Shown one piece after another: positions 8,146-16,434 of a stretch of DNA of 64,000 bases (positions are counted from its first letter, which is position 1; each line of letters begins with the position of its first letter). The translations under genes and the position numbers were made by a program. The stretch spans positions 186,001 to 250,000 of the forward strand of contig NZ_JAMGSL010000011.1 of assembly GCF_025195125.1 (NCBI RefSeq), in the 5' to 3' direction. A model generated the notes under the pieces. That model was given only the letters and a program-made list of their open reading frames with translations, made no database searches and was not told where the DNA came from. This DNA is from Streptomyces sp. Je 1-79. GTDB lineage: Bacteria > Actinomycetota > Actinomycetes > Streptomycetales > Streptomycetaceae.

Positions 8146-8416
8146 TGCCGGGGGCGTCCGTTTGGCCCCCGTACCGGACAGCTGTAGGACACAACCGGCA
8201 TTGCCATATCGGGACGGGCTCGTGCATGCTCCCTGGGACGCCGTGAGGGCGCCGCGTGTGGCCTCGGACCGCTCTGGGCAGGAAAGGAGTGTCGCCGTAC
8301 CCTTGGGGGTATGGGCTTGGGAAGGTGATTCCCGGACACTGCTCCGCCGCCAACCGCTGGTCCGTACGACGTTCTTACCGTCCCTTTTCACAAGGATCTT
8401 CTTCGCCGAGACACCG

Positions 8417-8938
8417 ATGGCCGGTCACGAATTCTCCGAACCCGCGGACCGCAAGCGCGTCGCCGACTCCACGGTCGACCCCCTCGCGGTGGAACAGCCA
8501 CGCCACTCCTGTGATCCCGCCTTCCGGCACGGAGTGGTCGTCGGCTTCGACGGCTCGACGTCCAGCGAGCGAGCCCTCGCGTACGCCATCGGCATGGCCC
8601 GCCGCTCCGGCTCCGGGCTGATCATCGTGCATGTCGCCAACCGGCTGCCCACCACCGTCTGGGCGGGGTGCGAGCCGCCGGTCTTCGTCGACGTCCCCGA
8701 CCACCGCACCGAGGTGCTCGGCCTTGAGCTGGCCTGCGCGGACTACCTGGCCGAGGTCCCCTGGATCCTCGTCGAGCGCGGCGGCGACATCTGTCACGAG
8801 CTGGAGGAGGTCGGCCGGGAGTACTCGGCCGACGCGATCGTGGTCGGATCGACGCACGGCATCGTCGGCCGGATCTTCGGCTCGGTGGCCGGCCGGCTGG
8901 CGAAGCGCGCGCAGCGGCCCGTGATCGTCATTCCCTGA
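8417..8938 (+). CDS. Universal stress protein (UspA family)
   Basis: A 173-residue single-domain UspA-fold protein. After a ~38-residue polar lead it has the family start HGVVVGFDGSTSSERALAYAIGMARRSG, then the C-terminal nucleotide-binding segment DAIVVGSTHGIVGRIFGSVAGRLAKRAQRPVIVIP, close to the GxxGx(9)GS pattern of ATP-binding members. It is predicted to be a cytoplasmic ATP-binding dimer induced by stress or growth arrest. Start ATG 8417 has no strong ribosome site, and an internal GTG at 8489 is possible. It is a single gene, divergent from the small membrane protein. Confidence 0.87.
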   Translation: MAGHEFSEPADRKRVADSTVDPLAVEQPRHSCDPAFRHGVVVGFDGSTSSERALAYAIGMARRSGSGLIIVHVANRLPTTVWAGCEPPVFVDVPDHRTEVLGLELACADYLAEVPWILVERGGDICHELEEVGREYSADAIVVGSTHGIVGRIFGSVAGRLAKRAQRPVIVIP

Positions 8939-9103
8939 GCGTCCGCGCCCCCGGGTTCCTTCTCTTCGACGCTTCGTCAACTCCCTTGCTGCGGCGATAA
9001 TTTCTGCCCCCGTCAGGTGATTTGTGTGCTTGTGAAGGGTAGTTAAAGGTCACCGGAACAAGCAGCTCACGCAGCACAACTGCCCACTTGAAGGGAGCCC
9101 GCC

Positions 9104-9667
9104 GTGGACAACGAAGTCGCCGCGGGAAACACGACCTCCACTCTCGGCCACCTCGCGCTCGGACTGACCTTGCTGGCCTTCGGCATAGGCGGTACAGGCG
9201 TCGTGGACAACGTCGCGGCGTCCGACGCCGCGGCCCTCGCCACCTGGGTCGGCGGGGTGACGCTCTTCCTCGTCGGTCTGCTCGCCCTGCGCGCCGGCAA
9301 CGGCGGCACGGGTACGGCCTACGCGGCGCTCGGCGCCTTCTGGTTCACCTGGGGCACCGGGGTGGGCGACGCAGGGTCGGCCGAGGCGAGCGGTCTCTTC
9401 CTGCTGCTGTGGGCGCTGCTGGCGCTCACGCTGACGGTGGCCGCCGGAGGCAGCGGTCTGTTCGGGCAGGGCGTGTACGGGCTGCTGTTCGTCGCGCTGC
9501 TGCTGCTCGGCATCGGCGCCCTCGCCGACAACGGCGGTCTGGCGAAGGCGGGCGGCTGGGTCGCCGCGGTGGCGGGCCTCGCGGCCTGGTACGGAGCGAC
9601 GGCGGCGGTGGCCAACTGGCCGACCTCGCTGGGCCGCGCGCGCCGCAGCGCGCCCGCCGCGAGCTGA
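9104..9667 (+). CDS. GPR1/FUN34/YaaH-family (acetate) transporter
   Basis: A 187-residue integral membrane protein with six hydrophobic segments (about 16-36, 44-62, 70-88, 96-114, 121-139, 148-166) and almost no loops. It shows the family pattern of an early ALGLTLLAFGIGG helix and an AFWFTWG helix. Family members carry acetate or succinate with protons, or ammonium. The NPAPLGL signature is not clear here, so substrate is uncertain. GTG 9104 is preceded by AAGGGAG at a good distance. The gene stands alone and is convergent with glmS. Confidence 0.8.
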   Translation: MDNEVAAGNTTSTLGHLALGLTLLAFGIGGTGVVDNVAASDAAALATWVGGVTLFLVGLLALRAGNGGTGTAYAALGAFWFTWGTGVGDAGSAEASGLFLLLWALLALTLTVAAGGSGLFGQGVYGLLFVALLLLGIGALADNGGLAKAGGWVAAVAGLAAWYGATAAVANWPTSLGRARRSAPAAS

Positions 9668-9744
9668 CGCCGGCCCGGAGGGGAGACGAAGGGCCCGTAG
9701 GGGAGACGGAAGAGCCCGTAGGGGCGATCCAGGCACCACGGAGA

Positions 9745-9789
9745 AAGAGCGGTCCCTGTGCGCGCGTGGCGTGCACAGGGACCGCTCTT
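9745..9789. terminator. Bidirectional terminator
   Basis: Perfect 17-bp stem, 9745-9761 with 9773-9789 (AAGAGCGGTCCCTGTGC and complement), 11-nt loop, between convergent transporter and glmS genes. Confidence 0.85.
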
Positions 9790-9894
9790 CGTGTCCGGCC
9801 GGGCGTCCGGCCCTCCGGGGACAGGTCCGGAATGCGGGCGGACGGGCTTTCCCGGCCGTGGTCGAGAGCTCCGGGGGACAGGCCCGGTCTGCTG

Positions 9895-11712
9895 CTACTC
9901 GACCGTGACGGACTTGGCCAGGTTGCGCGGCTTGTCGATGTCGCGGCCCATGGCGAGCGCCGTGTGGTACGCGAGGAGCTGGAGCGGGATGCCCATCAGG
10001 ATCGGGTCCAGCTCGTCCTCGTTCTTCGGGACGACGATGGTGTGGTCGGCCTTCGCCTGCGGCTGGTGCGCGACCGCGAGGATACGGCCGCTGCGGGCCT
10101 TGATCTCCTCCAGGGCGGCGCGGTTCTTCTCCAGCAGGTCGTCGTCGGGGACGATCGCGACCGTCGGCAGGGCCGGCTCGATGAGGGCGAGCGGGCCGTG
10201 CTTCAGCTCGGAGGCCGGGTACGCCTCGGCGTGGATGTAGGAGATCTCCTTGAGCTTCAGGGAGGCCTCCAGGGCGACCGGGTAGCCACGCACGCGGCCG
10301 ATGAACATCATCGACTGGGCGCCCGCGTACTGCTCGGCGATCTTCTTGATCTCGTCCTCGGTCTCGAGGATCTCGCTGATCTGCGCGGGCAGCTTGCGCA
10401 GGCCCTCGATGATCCGCTTGCCGTCGGTGACCGACAGGTCGCGGATGCGGCCGAGGTGCAGGGCGAGCAGCGCGAACGCGGTGACCGTGTTGGTGAAGCA
10501 CTTGGTGGAGACGACGCAGACCTCCGGGCCGGCGTGCACGTACACGCCGCCGTCGGCCTCGCGGGCGATCGCCGAGCCGACGACGTTGACCACGCCGAGG
10601 ACGCGGGCGCCCTTGCGCTTGAGCTCCTGCACGGCGGCCAGCACGTCGTACGTCTCACCCGACTGGGAGACGGCGATGTACAGGGTGTCGGGGTCCACGA
10701 CCGGGTTGCGGTAGCGGAACTCCGAGGCCGGCTCGGCGTCGGCGGGGATCCGGGCCATGGACTCGATCAGGCCCGCGCCGATGAGGCCGGCGTGGTACGA
10801 GGTGCCGCAGCCGAGGATCTTGATCCGGCGGATGGTGCGGGCCTCGCGGGCGTCGAGGTTCAGGCCGCCCAGGTGGACGGTGGAGAAGCGGTCGTCGATC
10901 CGGCCGCGCAGCACGCGGTCGACCGCGTCGGGCTGCTCGCAGATCTCCTTGTGCATGTACGTGTCGTGGCCGCCCATGTCGTAGGAGGCGGCCTCCCACT
11001 CCACGGTCTCCGGGGTGGCCGTCGTCGAGGCGCCCGAGGTCGTGTACGTACGGAAGTCGTCGGCCTTGAGGGTGGCCATCTCGCCGTCGTCGAGGGTGAC
11101 GACCTGGCGGGTGTGGGCGATCAGGGCGGCGACGTCGGAGGCGACGAACATCTCCTTCTCGCCGATGCCGAGGACGACCGGGGAGCCGTTGCGGGCCACC
11201 ACGATGCGGTCGTTGAAGTCGGCGTGCATGACGGCGATGCCGTAGGTGCCCTCGATGACCTTGAGCGCCTCGCGGACCTTCTCCTCCAGGGTGGTGGCCT
11301 GGGAGCGGGCGATCAGGTGGGTGATGACCTCGGTGTCGGTCTCCGACGCGAAGACGACGCCGTCCGCCTCCAGCTTGGCGCGGAGCTCCTGGGCGTTGTC
11401 GACGATGCCGTTGTGGACGACCGCGACCTTGTTCTCGGGGTCCAGGTGCGGGTGCGAGTTGATGTCGCTCGGCGCGCCGTGGGTGGCCCAGCGGGTGTGG
11501 GCGATGCCGGTGGTGCCGGTGAAGCGCTTCGGGACGCGGGCCTCCAGGTCACGGACCCGGCCCTTGGCCTTCACCATCTTCAGGCCGGAGGCCTTCGGGC
11601 TGGTGATGACGATGCCGGCGGAGTCGTACCCCCGGTACTCCAGCCGCTGCAGGCCTTCCAGCAGCAGCGGGGCCACGTCGCGCTTTCCGATGTAACCGAC
11701 AATTCCACACAT
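9895..11712 (-). CDS. glmS: Glucosamine-6-phosphate synthase (isomerizing)
   Basis: A 605-residue enzyme that makes glucosamine-6-phosphate from fructose-6-phosphate and glutamine, the entry step to UDP-GlcNAc for peptidoglycan. The N-terminus MCGIVGYIG exposes catalytic Cys2 of the class II glutamine amidotransferase domain (about 1-220, with RWATHG and HNGIVDN). Two SIS sugar-isomerase domains follow (about 280-420 and 450-590, GCGTSYHAG, SQSGET, RGYPVALEASLKLKE), ending AKSVTVE. Length is that of the family. It is close to the GH20 hexosaminidase gene, linking amino-sugar synthesis and recycling. Many Streptomyces carry two glmS copies, so this may be one of a pair. Confidence 0.97.
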   Translation of the reverse strand: MCGIVGYIGKRDVAPLLLEGLQRLEYRGYDSAGIVITSPKASGLKMVKAKGRVRDLEARVPKRFTGTTGIAHTRWATHGAPSDINSHPHLDPENKVAVVHNGIVDNAQELRAKLEADGVVFASETDTEVITHLIARSQATTLEEKVREALKVIEGTYGIAVMHADFNDRIVVARNGSPVVLGIGEKEMFVASDVAALIAHTRQVVTLDDGEMATLKADDFRTYTTSGASTTATPETVEWEAASYDMGGHDTYMHKEICEQPDAVDRVLRGRIDDRFSTVHLGGLNLDAREARTIRRIKILGCGTSYHAGLIGAGLIESMARIPADAEPASEFRYRNPVVDPDTLYIAVSQSGETYDVLAAVQELKRKGARVLGVVNVVGSAIAREADGGVYVHAGPEVCVVSTKCFTNTVTAFALLALHLGRIRDLSVTDGKRIIEGLRKLPAQISEILETEDEIKKIAEQYAGAQSMMFIGRVRGYPVALEASLKLKEISYIHAEAYPASELKHGPLALIEPALPTVAIVPDDDLLEKNRAALEEIKARSGRILAVAHQPQAKADHTIVVPKNEDELDPILMGIPLQLLAYHTALAMGRDIDKPRNLAKSVTVE

Positions 11713-11745
11713 AAAGGTGTAACCCCTCCAGGTTGGTGAGTGTGC

Positions 11746-12090
11746 TCAGCCGTAGACGATGCGGCGCAGCTGCCGGAGCGAGAGCTCCGGCGGCGCCACG
11801 GCGCGGTGCGGCAGCTCGGCCGCGATGCGCTCGAAGATCTCGGCGTTCACGGCGCCACCGGACTGCATTTCGCGGTGGCGGCGTCGGACGAACGTCTCGG
11901 TCGACTCGTCGAAGTACGCCAGCACGTCGAGTACCACCCGGGCGGCTTCACCGCGCTGCAGCGCGGTGCTGCGCACCAGGTGGTCGATGAGGTCGTCATG
12001 CGACGGGCGGCGTTCGAGCACCTGTGAATACTGAGGGGTGCCCCCGGTGTTTCGCAAGAATCCTGCCCGAATTCGGGCAGACGACCTCAT
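11746..12090 (-). CDS. Conserved hypothetical protein
   Basis: A 114-residue soluble protein, 33 nt upstream of glmS on the same strand and probably co-transcribed with it. No family is recognised. The likely core is SQVLERRPSHDDLIDHLVRSTALQRGEAARVVLDVLAYFDESTETFVRRRHREMQ, predicted alpha-helical and charged, with a helical tail LSLRQLRRIVYG. The first 23 residues are arginine-rich and less convincing. A GTG at 12021 would give a 91-residue product beginning VLERRPS. Its helical character and position suggest a small regulatory or adaptor protein, but this is not demonstrable. Confidence 0.7.
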   Translation of the reverse strand: MRSSARIRAGFLRNTGGTPQYSQVLERRPSHDDLIDHLVRSTALQRGEAARVVLDVLAYFDESTETFVRRRHREMQSGGAVNAEIFERIAAELPHRAVAPPELSLRQLRRIVYG

Positions 12091-12111
12091 GATCGGCGCG
12101 CTGGCGGGGAA

Positions 12112-12127
12112 ATTGGTCTACACCTTG
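12112..12127. promoter_or_regulatory. DasR-type operator (dre) upstream of hexosaminidase
   Basis: ATTGGTCTACACCTTG matches 13 of 16 positions of the DasR consensus A(C/T)TGGTCTAGACCA(G/C)T. It lies 80 nt upstream of the GH20 gene. DasR is the GntR-family GlcNAc repressor of Streptomyces and loosens from DNA when glucosamine-6-phosphate accumulates. A second, poorer half-site AGTGGTCCAC follows at 12136-12145. Confidence 0.7.
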
Positions 12128-12207
12128 ACCGCGCAAGTGGTCCACGGTACGCATGGTGACTGTTCGGATACGCATATCCACAGCCGCGAAGTCCACCGAA
12201 AGGGACC

Positions 12208-13830
12208 ATGCCTGTGAGACAGCGCAGAACGCTTCCCCGTGTGCTCGGCGCCCTGCTGCTCCTTGCGGCGGCCGGCATCTCCTGCGTCGGGGCCGCCCCC
12301 ACCGCCCACTCCGCCGCCGAACCCGCACCCCGCCCGCTCGGCCGGATCGTGCCCGCCCCCGCCTCCGTGGCGCCCGGCGGGCAGCCGTACACGATCACGG
12401 CCTCCACCCGCATCCGGGTCGACGAGCGCTCCCGCGAGTCCCGCGCCGTCGCCGCCTACCTCGCCGGGATCCTGCGCCCCTCGACCGGCCACCCGCTGCG
12501 CGTCGTCGACGAGGACGACGCGCACGGCGGCATCCGGCTCCGCCTCAGCAACGCGGAGAAGTCGCTCGGCGACGAGGGCTACCGGCTCCAGTCCGGCCGC
12601 GGCGGCATCACCCTCACGGCCCACCGGCCCGCCGGACTCTTCCGCGGCGTCCAGACCCTGCGCCAGCAGCTCCCGGCGGCCGTCGAGAAGAAGACCGTGC
12701 AGCCCGGGCCGTGGCAGGTCGCGGGCGGCACCATCACCGACACCCCGCGCTACGCCTACCGAGGCGCGATGCTCGACGTCTCCCGCCACTTCTTCACCGT
12801 CGACCAGGTCAAGCGGTACATCGACCAGCTCGCCCTCTACAAGGTCAACAAGCTGCACCTGCACCTCTCCGACGACCAGGGCTGGCGCATCGCCATCGAC
12901 TCCTGGCCCCGGCTCGCCACCTACGGCGGCTCCACCCAGGTCGGCGGCGGACCCGGCGGGTACTACACGAAGGACGACTACCGGGAGATCGTGCGGTACG
13001 CGGCCTCCCGCTACCAGGAGGTCGTCCCCGAGATCGACCTCCCCGGTCACACCAACGCCGCCCTCGCCTCCTACGCCGAGCTGAACTGCGACGGAGTCGC
13101 CCCGCCGCTCTACACGGGCACCAGCGTCGGCTTCAGCTCCCTGTGCGTCCCGAAGCCCGTCACGTACGACTTCGTGGACGACGTGATCCGCGAGCTCGCC
13201 GCGCTCACGCCGGGGAAGTACCTCCACATCGGCGGCGACGAGGCGCACTCCACGGCCCACGAGGACTACGTGGCCTTCATGGAGAAGGTCCAGCCGATCG
13301 TCGCGAAGTACGGCAAGACCGTCGTCGGCTGGCACCAGCTGACGGGCGCCACGCCCGCCGAGGGCGCGCTCGCCCAGTACTGGGGCCTCGACCGCACGAG
13401 CGCCGCGGAGAAGGAACAGGTCGCCGCGGCCGCCCGCAACGGCACCGGGCTCATCCTCTCGCCGGCCGACCGGGTCTACCTCGACATGAAGTACACGAAG
13501 GACACCAAGCTGGGCCTGGCCTGGGCCGGCTACGTCGAGGTGCAGCGCTCGTACGACTGGAACCCGGCCGCCTACCTCCCGGGCGCGCCCGCCGAGGCCG
13601 TGAAGGGCGTCGAGGCGCCGCTGTGGACGGAGACCGTCTCGCAGAACGCGCACATCGACCAGATGGCCTTCCCGCGCCTGCCGGGAGTGGCCGAGCTGGG
13701 CTGGTCCCCGGCGGCGACGCACGACTGGGAGGCCTACAAGGTGCGGCTCGCGGCACAGGGGCCGAGGTTCGAGGCGCTCGGGATCGACTACTACCGCTCG
13801 CCGCAGGTCCCGTGGCCCGCGGCTGAGTAG
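12208..13830 (+). CDS. Secreted beta-N-acetylhexosaminidase, GH20
   Basis: A 540-residue exported GH20 enzyme that removes terminal GlcNAc/GalNAc from chito-oligomers. It has a signal segment (PRVLGALLLLAAAGISCVGA, about 9-30), a GH20b N-terminal domain (about 45-165, GRIVPAPASV) and the catalytic barrel from about 170 (RYAYRGAMLDVSRHFF, HLHLSDDQGWR). The catalytic pair is D344-E345 in HIGGDEAHS, where Asp supports the substrate-assisted mechanism and Glu is the acid. AAAGGGA precedes ATG 12208. The dre box upstream predicts GlcNAc control through DasR. Cys28 in AGISC is not a good lipobox. It would complete the work of the GH18 chitinase at 2491. Confidence 0.95.
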   Translation: MPVRQRRTLPRVLGALLLLAAAGISCVGAAPTAHSAAEPAPRPLGRIVPAPASVAPGGQPYTITASTRIRVDERSRESRAVAAYLAGILRPSTGHPLRVVDEDDAHGGIRLRLSNAEKSLGDEGYRLQSGRGGITLTAHRPAGLFRGVQTLRQQLPAAVEKKTVQPGPWQVAGGTITDTPRYAYRGAMLDVSRHFFTVDQVKRYIDQLALYKVNKLHLHLSDDQGWRIAIDSWPRLATYGGSTQVGGGPGGYYTKDDYREIVRYAASRYQEVVPEIDLPGHTNAALASYAELNCDGVAPPLYTGTSVGFSSLCVPKPVTYDFVDDVIRELAALTPGKYLHIGGDEAHSTAHEDYVAFMEKVQPIVAKYGKTVVGWHQLTGATPAEGALAQYWGLDRTSAAEKEQVAAAARNGTGLILSPADRVYLDMKYTKDTKLGLAWAGYVEVQRSYDWNPAAYLPGAPAEAVKGVEAPLWTETVSQNAHIDQMAFPRLPGVAELGWSPAATHDWEAYKVRLAAQGPRFEALGIDYYRSPQVPWPAAE

Positions 13831-13836
13831 CACGAA

Positions 13837-13879
13837 GCGCGGGCCCGGCGGAGGACCGTACTCTCCGCCGGGCCCGCGC
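13837..13879. terminator. Bidirectional terminator
   Basis: Perfect 17-bp stem, 13837-13853 with 13863-13879, 9-nt loop, filling the 82-bp gap between the convergent hexosaminidase and desF genes. Nothing else fits in this gap, which matters for the missing desABCD block. Confidence 0.85.
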
Positions 13880-13912
13880 CGGTCTGTGTCTCACGACGTG
13901 CCGGTCTCCAGC

Positions 13913-14761
13913 TCAGGAGACGTCCTCGGGCGTCTCGCGCAGGGCGTCCTCGGACAGTCCCTTGCGCCAGTAGCCGACGAACGTGACCCGACGGCGGTCG
14001 AGCCCACGGTCGCGTACGAAGTGGCGGCGCAGCTCCTTCACCGAACCGGACTCGCCCGCGATCCAGACGTACGGATCCTCGCCCGGCAGCTCGGCGGCGC
14101 GCACCGCGTCCACCGCGGACGGCGCGCCCTCCTCCCGCACCAGCCAGGTGACCGTGGCGTCGGCCTCGGTCGCGAGCTCCAGGCGGTCGCCGGAGAAGGG
14201 GATCTCCAGATAGGCGTGCGTCCGGGTGCCGGCCGGCAGCCACTCCAGGATCGCCGCGGCGGCCGGCAGGGCCGTCTCGTCCGCCCAGAGGAGGACGGAG
14301 TCGACGTCGTCCGGGAGTTGGAAGCGGACGCCGGTGTTGGCGGGCGTCGCCGGGCCGAGCACGACGACCCGGTCACCGGGCGCGGCCTGCTGCGCCCAGC
14401 GGCAGGCGGGGCCGCCGTCCTCGTGGAGGGCGAAGTCGATGTCCATCTCGCCCGGCCCGCCGGGCTCGGTGCGCTGCTCGCGGACGGTGTACGAGCGCAT
14501 CACGGCCCGCTCGTCGTGCGGCATCGCCCGCCAGGCGCCCAGGATCGCGTACATGTCGGGGTCGTCCAACGGCGGCAGGACGGGGGCCTCCTGGCCGGGG
14601 TGCGGCAGGAAGAGGGAGAGCGACTGGTCCCGCCCGCCGGAGGCGAACGACGCCAGGTCCTCGCCCGTGAAGGTCACGCGGACCAGCGACGGGCCGAGCC
14701 GCCTCGTCCTGTCGACCTGGAGGGAGAAGAACCGGAACGGGGCGGTCTCTGCGTTCGTCAT
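13913..14761 (-). CDS. desF: Siderophore-interacting flavoprotein (DesF-like)
   Basis: A 282-residue FAD-binding ferric-siderophore reductase of the SIP/ViuB family, thought to release iron from imported siderophore in the cytoplasm. Features: N-terminal beta-barrel FAD-binding domain (about 1-130, LGPSLVRVTFTGEDL and MRSYTVREQR, where RSYTVR is the flavin-contact motif), then an NAD(P)H-binding-like domain (about 135-270) with LWADETALPAAAAILE and WIAGESGSVKELRRHF. It is 4 nt downstream of desE and so in operon with it under the iron box. The name follows S. coelicolor gene order from memory. In that order desABCD would lie next, but here the next gene is the hexosaminidase. Confidence 0.88.
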   Translation of the reverse strand: MTNAETAPFRFFSLQVDRTRRLGPSLVRVTFTGEDLASFASGGRDQSLSLFLPHPGQEAPVLPPLDDPDMYAILGAWRAMPHDERAVMRSYTVREQRTEPGGPGEMDIDFALHEDGGPACRWAQQAAPGDRVVVLGPATPANTGVRFQLPDDVDSVLLWADETALPAAAAILEWLPAGTRTHAYLEIPFSGDRLELATEADATVTWLVREEGAPSAVDAVRAAELPGEDPYVWIAGESGSVKELRRHFVRDRGLDRRRVTFVGYWRKGLSEDALRETPEDVS

Positions 14762-14765
14762 CGGG

Positions 14766-15815
14766 TCAGGAAACCTTCTTCGCGTTCTCCAGCGCCTTGG
14801 CCAGGTCCTCCAGGAGCGGCGCGCACTTGGCGTACGAGTAGATCGGCTCGGTCACACGCGGGATGACCTGACCGGCCTTGACGGCGGGCAGCGCGGCCCA
14901 GGTCGGCTTGGACTTCAGCGCCTCGGGCTGGAGGGCCGAGGTGCGGTTGTCGAGCATGATGATGTCGGCCTGGTACTTGTCGACGTTCTCCCAGCTCAGA
15001 CCCTCGAACCAGCCGCCCTGGTCGAGCGCGGTGGGGGTGACCAGGTTGACGCCCAGCTCCTTGAAGTAGACCGTGTCGGTCGGCCGGACCGGGGTGGAGA
15101 CGTAGAACAGGTCGGGGGAGCCGGAGCCGATCAGGACCTTGATGTCCTTCTTGCCCTTGGCGGCCTGGCGGACCCGCTCGGCGGCGGCCTCGAAACGGGC
15201 CTTGTCGGCGAGGATCCGCTTGGTCTTCACATCGGCGCCGAGGGAGGCGGCGAGGTCGGCGTGGCGCTGGAGCACGGCCGGCATGGACTTGTCGGAGGCC
15301 CACAGGGCGACGCTCGGGGCGACCTTGAGGATCTTGTCCTTCTGCTCGGCCGGGACGTACCAGAGGTCGTTCTTCTCCCACATGTCCGTGATGAGGAGGT
15401 CCGGGTTGAGCTTGAGGTACTCCTCGATCTTGAACTCGCCCCAGACGTTGCCTATGACCTTGACCTTCGTGACGTCGAGGTCGCCCGCCTGGACGTCCGG
15501 CCTCACCTCGCCCGTCTTCGGGTCCTTGACCGTGGTCGGGCCGAAGACGCCCTTGACCTCGATGCCGAAGTCCTTGAGGGCGGCGGCCATACCGGTGAAG
15601 GCGACGATGTTCTTCGGGGTGGACTTCGCCTCGACGGCCGTGCCGCGGTCGTCGGTGAACTTCCACGGGCCGGCCTTCTCGGCGGAGCCGCCGGCAGCAC
15701 CGCTTCCGGCCTTCTCGCTGCCACAGGCGGCGAGCGCGGCGCCGAGCCCGAGGGCGCCGCCCGCGGCGAGCAGACCGCGACGGGTGAGGGAGGTGGCTCG
15801 GGCGTTGCTGGGCAT
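14766..15815 (-). CDS. desE: Ferrioxamine ABC-transporter binding lipoprotein (DesE-like)
   Basis: A 349-residue periplasmic-binding-like lipoprotein for iron-siderophore uptake. The N-terminus has a twin-arginine-like TRRGLLAAGG and a lipobox ALAAC with lipid-anchored Cys31. The mature part is a FecCD/BtuF-type two-lobed binding protein (FTDDRGTAVEAKSTPKNIVAF start, long backbone helix AERVRQAAKGKKDIKVL in the middle). DesE in S. coelicolor binds ferrioxamines B/E. No permease or ATPase gene adjoins, as is usual for desE. It is the first gene of the desE-desF unit and is preceded by a DmdR/IdeR-type iron box 45 nt upstream of ATG 15815. Confidence 0.88.
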   Translation of the reverse strand: MPSNARATSLTRRGLLAAGGALGLGAALAACGSEKAGSGAAGGSAEKAGPWKFTDDRGTAVEAKSTPKNIVAFTGMAAALKDFGIEVKGVFGPTTVKDPKTGEVRPDVQAGDLDVTKVKVIGNVWGEFKIEEYLKLNPDLLITDMWEKNDLWYVPAEQKDKILKVAPSVALWASDKSMPAVLQRHADLAASLGADVKTKRILADKARFEAAAERVRQAAKGKKDIKVLIGSGSPDLFYVSTPVRPTDTVYFKELGVNLVTPTALDQGGWFEGLSWENVDKYQADIIMLDNRTSALQPEALKSKPTWAALPAVKAGQVIPRVTEPIYSYAKCAPLLEDLAKALENAKKVS

Positions 15816-15843
15816 GGCGAAGTCGCTTTCGGTGCGGGCCTGA

Positions 15844-16377
15844 TCAGGCCTGGGCGATGTGAGGGTAGGGTAACCTAACTTCCTGTTGATCTGGAGGGGT
15901 GGGTTCCGGTCGGGACCGGTTCCGGCTGGTGGGTTCCGGCCGGTGGGTTTCGGTCGGTGGGTTGTCGCACTCGAACCAGACCGTCTTGCCGCCGGCGGAC
16001 GGCTCCACGCCCCATCGGTCGGTCACGGCCTCGACGAGCGCGAGCCCCCGCCCGCCCTCCGCGAGCGGCTCGGCCGCCTTCGCGTAGAGCGGCCCGGGCA
16101 CCTCGTCCGCCACCTCCACCCTGAGGGCGTGCGGCTCCCGCAGGATCAGCACGGTGCAGGACCGCCCGGGGACGTGTCGTACGACGTTGGCGACGAGCTC
16201 GGTGAGCGCGAGCTCGGCGGCGTCGGTGAGGTGGTCGAGCTCCCAACGGGTGAGGAAGATGCGCAGGATGCGGCGCATGTGACCGGCGGAGTGCTCACCG
16301 ACGGTGAAGCCCATGCGGTAGCGGTGGCGAAGTTCCGTCGGATAGAGGTCGGTTGCGAGGTCAGTTGCGTGATTCAT
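15844..16377 (-). CDS. Anti-sigma-like ATP-binding protein (HATPase_c)
   Basis: A 177-residue protein with a GHKL/RsbW-like ATPase domain (about 20-135): ELALTELVANVVRHV is the N box and GGRGLALVEAVTDRWGV the G2 region. The usual DxGxG G1 box is degenerate (VADEVPGPL). Such proteins are abundant in Streptomyces, normally beside an XRE/DUF5753 gene and a DUF397 gene, exactly as here, and may act as anti-sigma factors or kinases. The C-terminal ~40 residues (NPPTETHRPEPTSRNRSRPEP onwards) are low-complexity, come from a G/T-rich repeat tract, and run through the desE iron box. The true end of the functional protein may be earlier. It is divergent from the XRE gene at 16435. Confidence 0.82.
   Translation of the reverse strand: MNHATDLATDLYPTELRHRYRMGFTVGEHSAGHMRRILRIFLTRWELDHLTDAAELALTELVANVVRHVPGRSCTVLILREPHALRVEVADEVPGPLYAKAAEPLAEGGRGLALVEAVTDRWGVEPSAGGKTVWFECDNPPTETHRPEPTSRNRSRPEPTPPDQQEVRLPYPHIAQA
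15860..15878 (-). promoter_or_regulatory. Iron box (DmdR1/IdeR type) of desE
   Basis: On the minus strand TTAGGTTACCCTACCCTCA matches 14 of 19 positions of TTAGGTTAGGCTCACCTAA, with a perfect left half. It predicts iron repression of desE-desF. Oddly it lies inside the 3' end of the upstream same-strand ATPase gene (15844-16377). Confidence 0.7.
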
Positions 16378-16434
16378 GGCACCAGAGTGGGGTGGGCTGG
16401 TTACGCTCGGCTACGGAGCGAAACGAACGCAGTC

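Noticed and set aside
9680..9724. Direct repeat of AGACG(G)AAG(A)GCCCGTAGGGG after the acetate-transporter gene
   Set aside because: Two short imperfect copies only. Too little to call a functional element, although the duplication is real.
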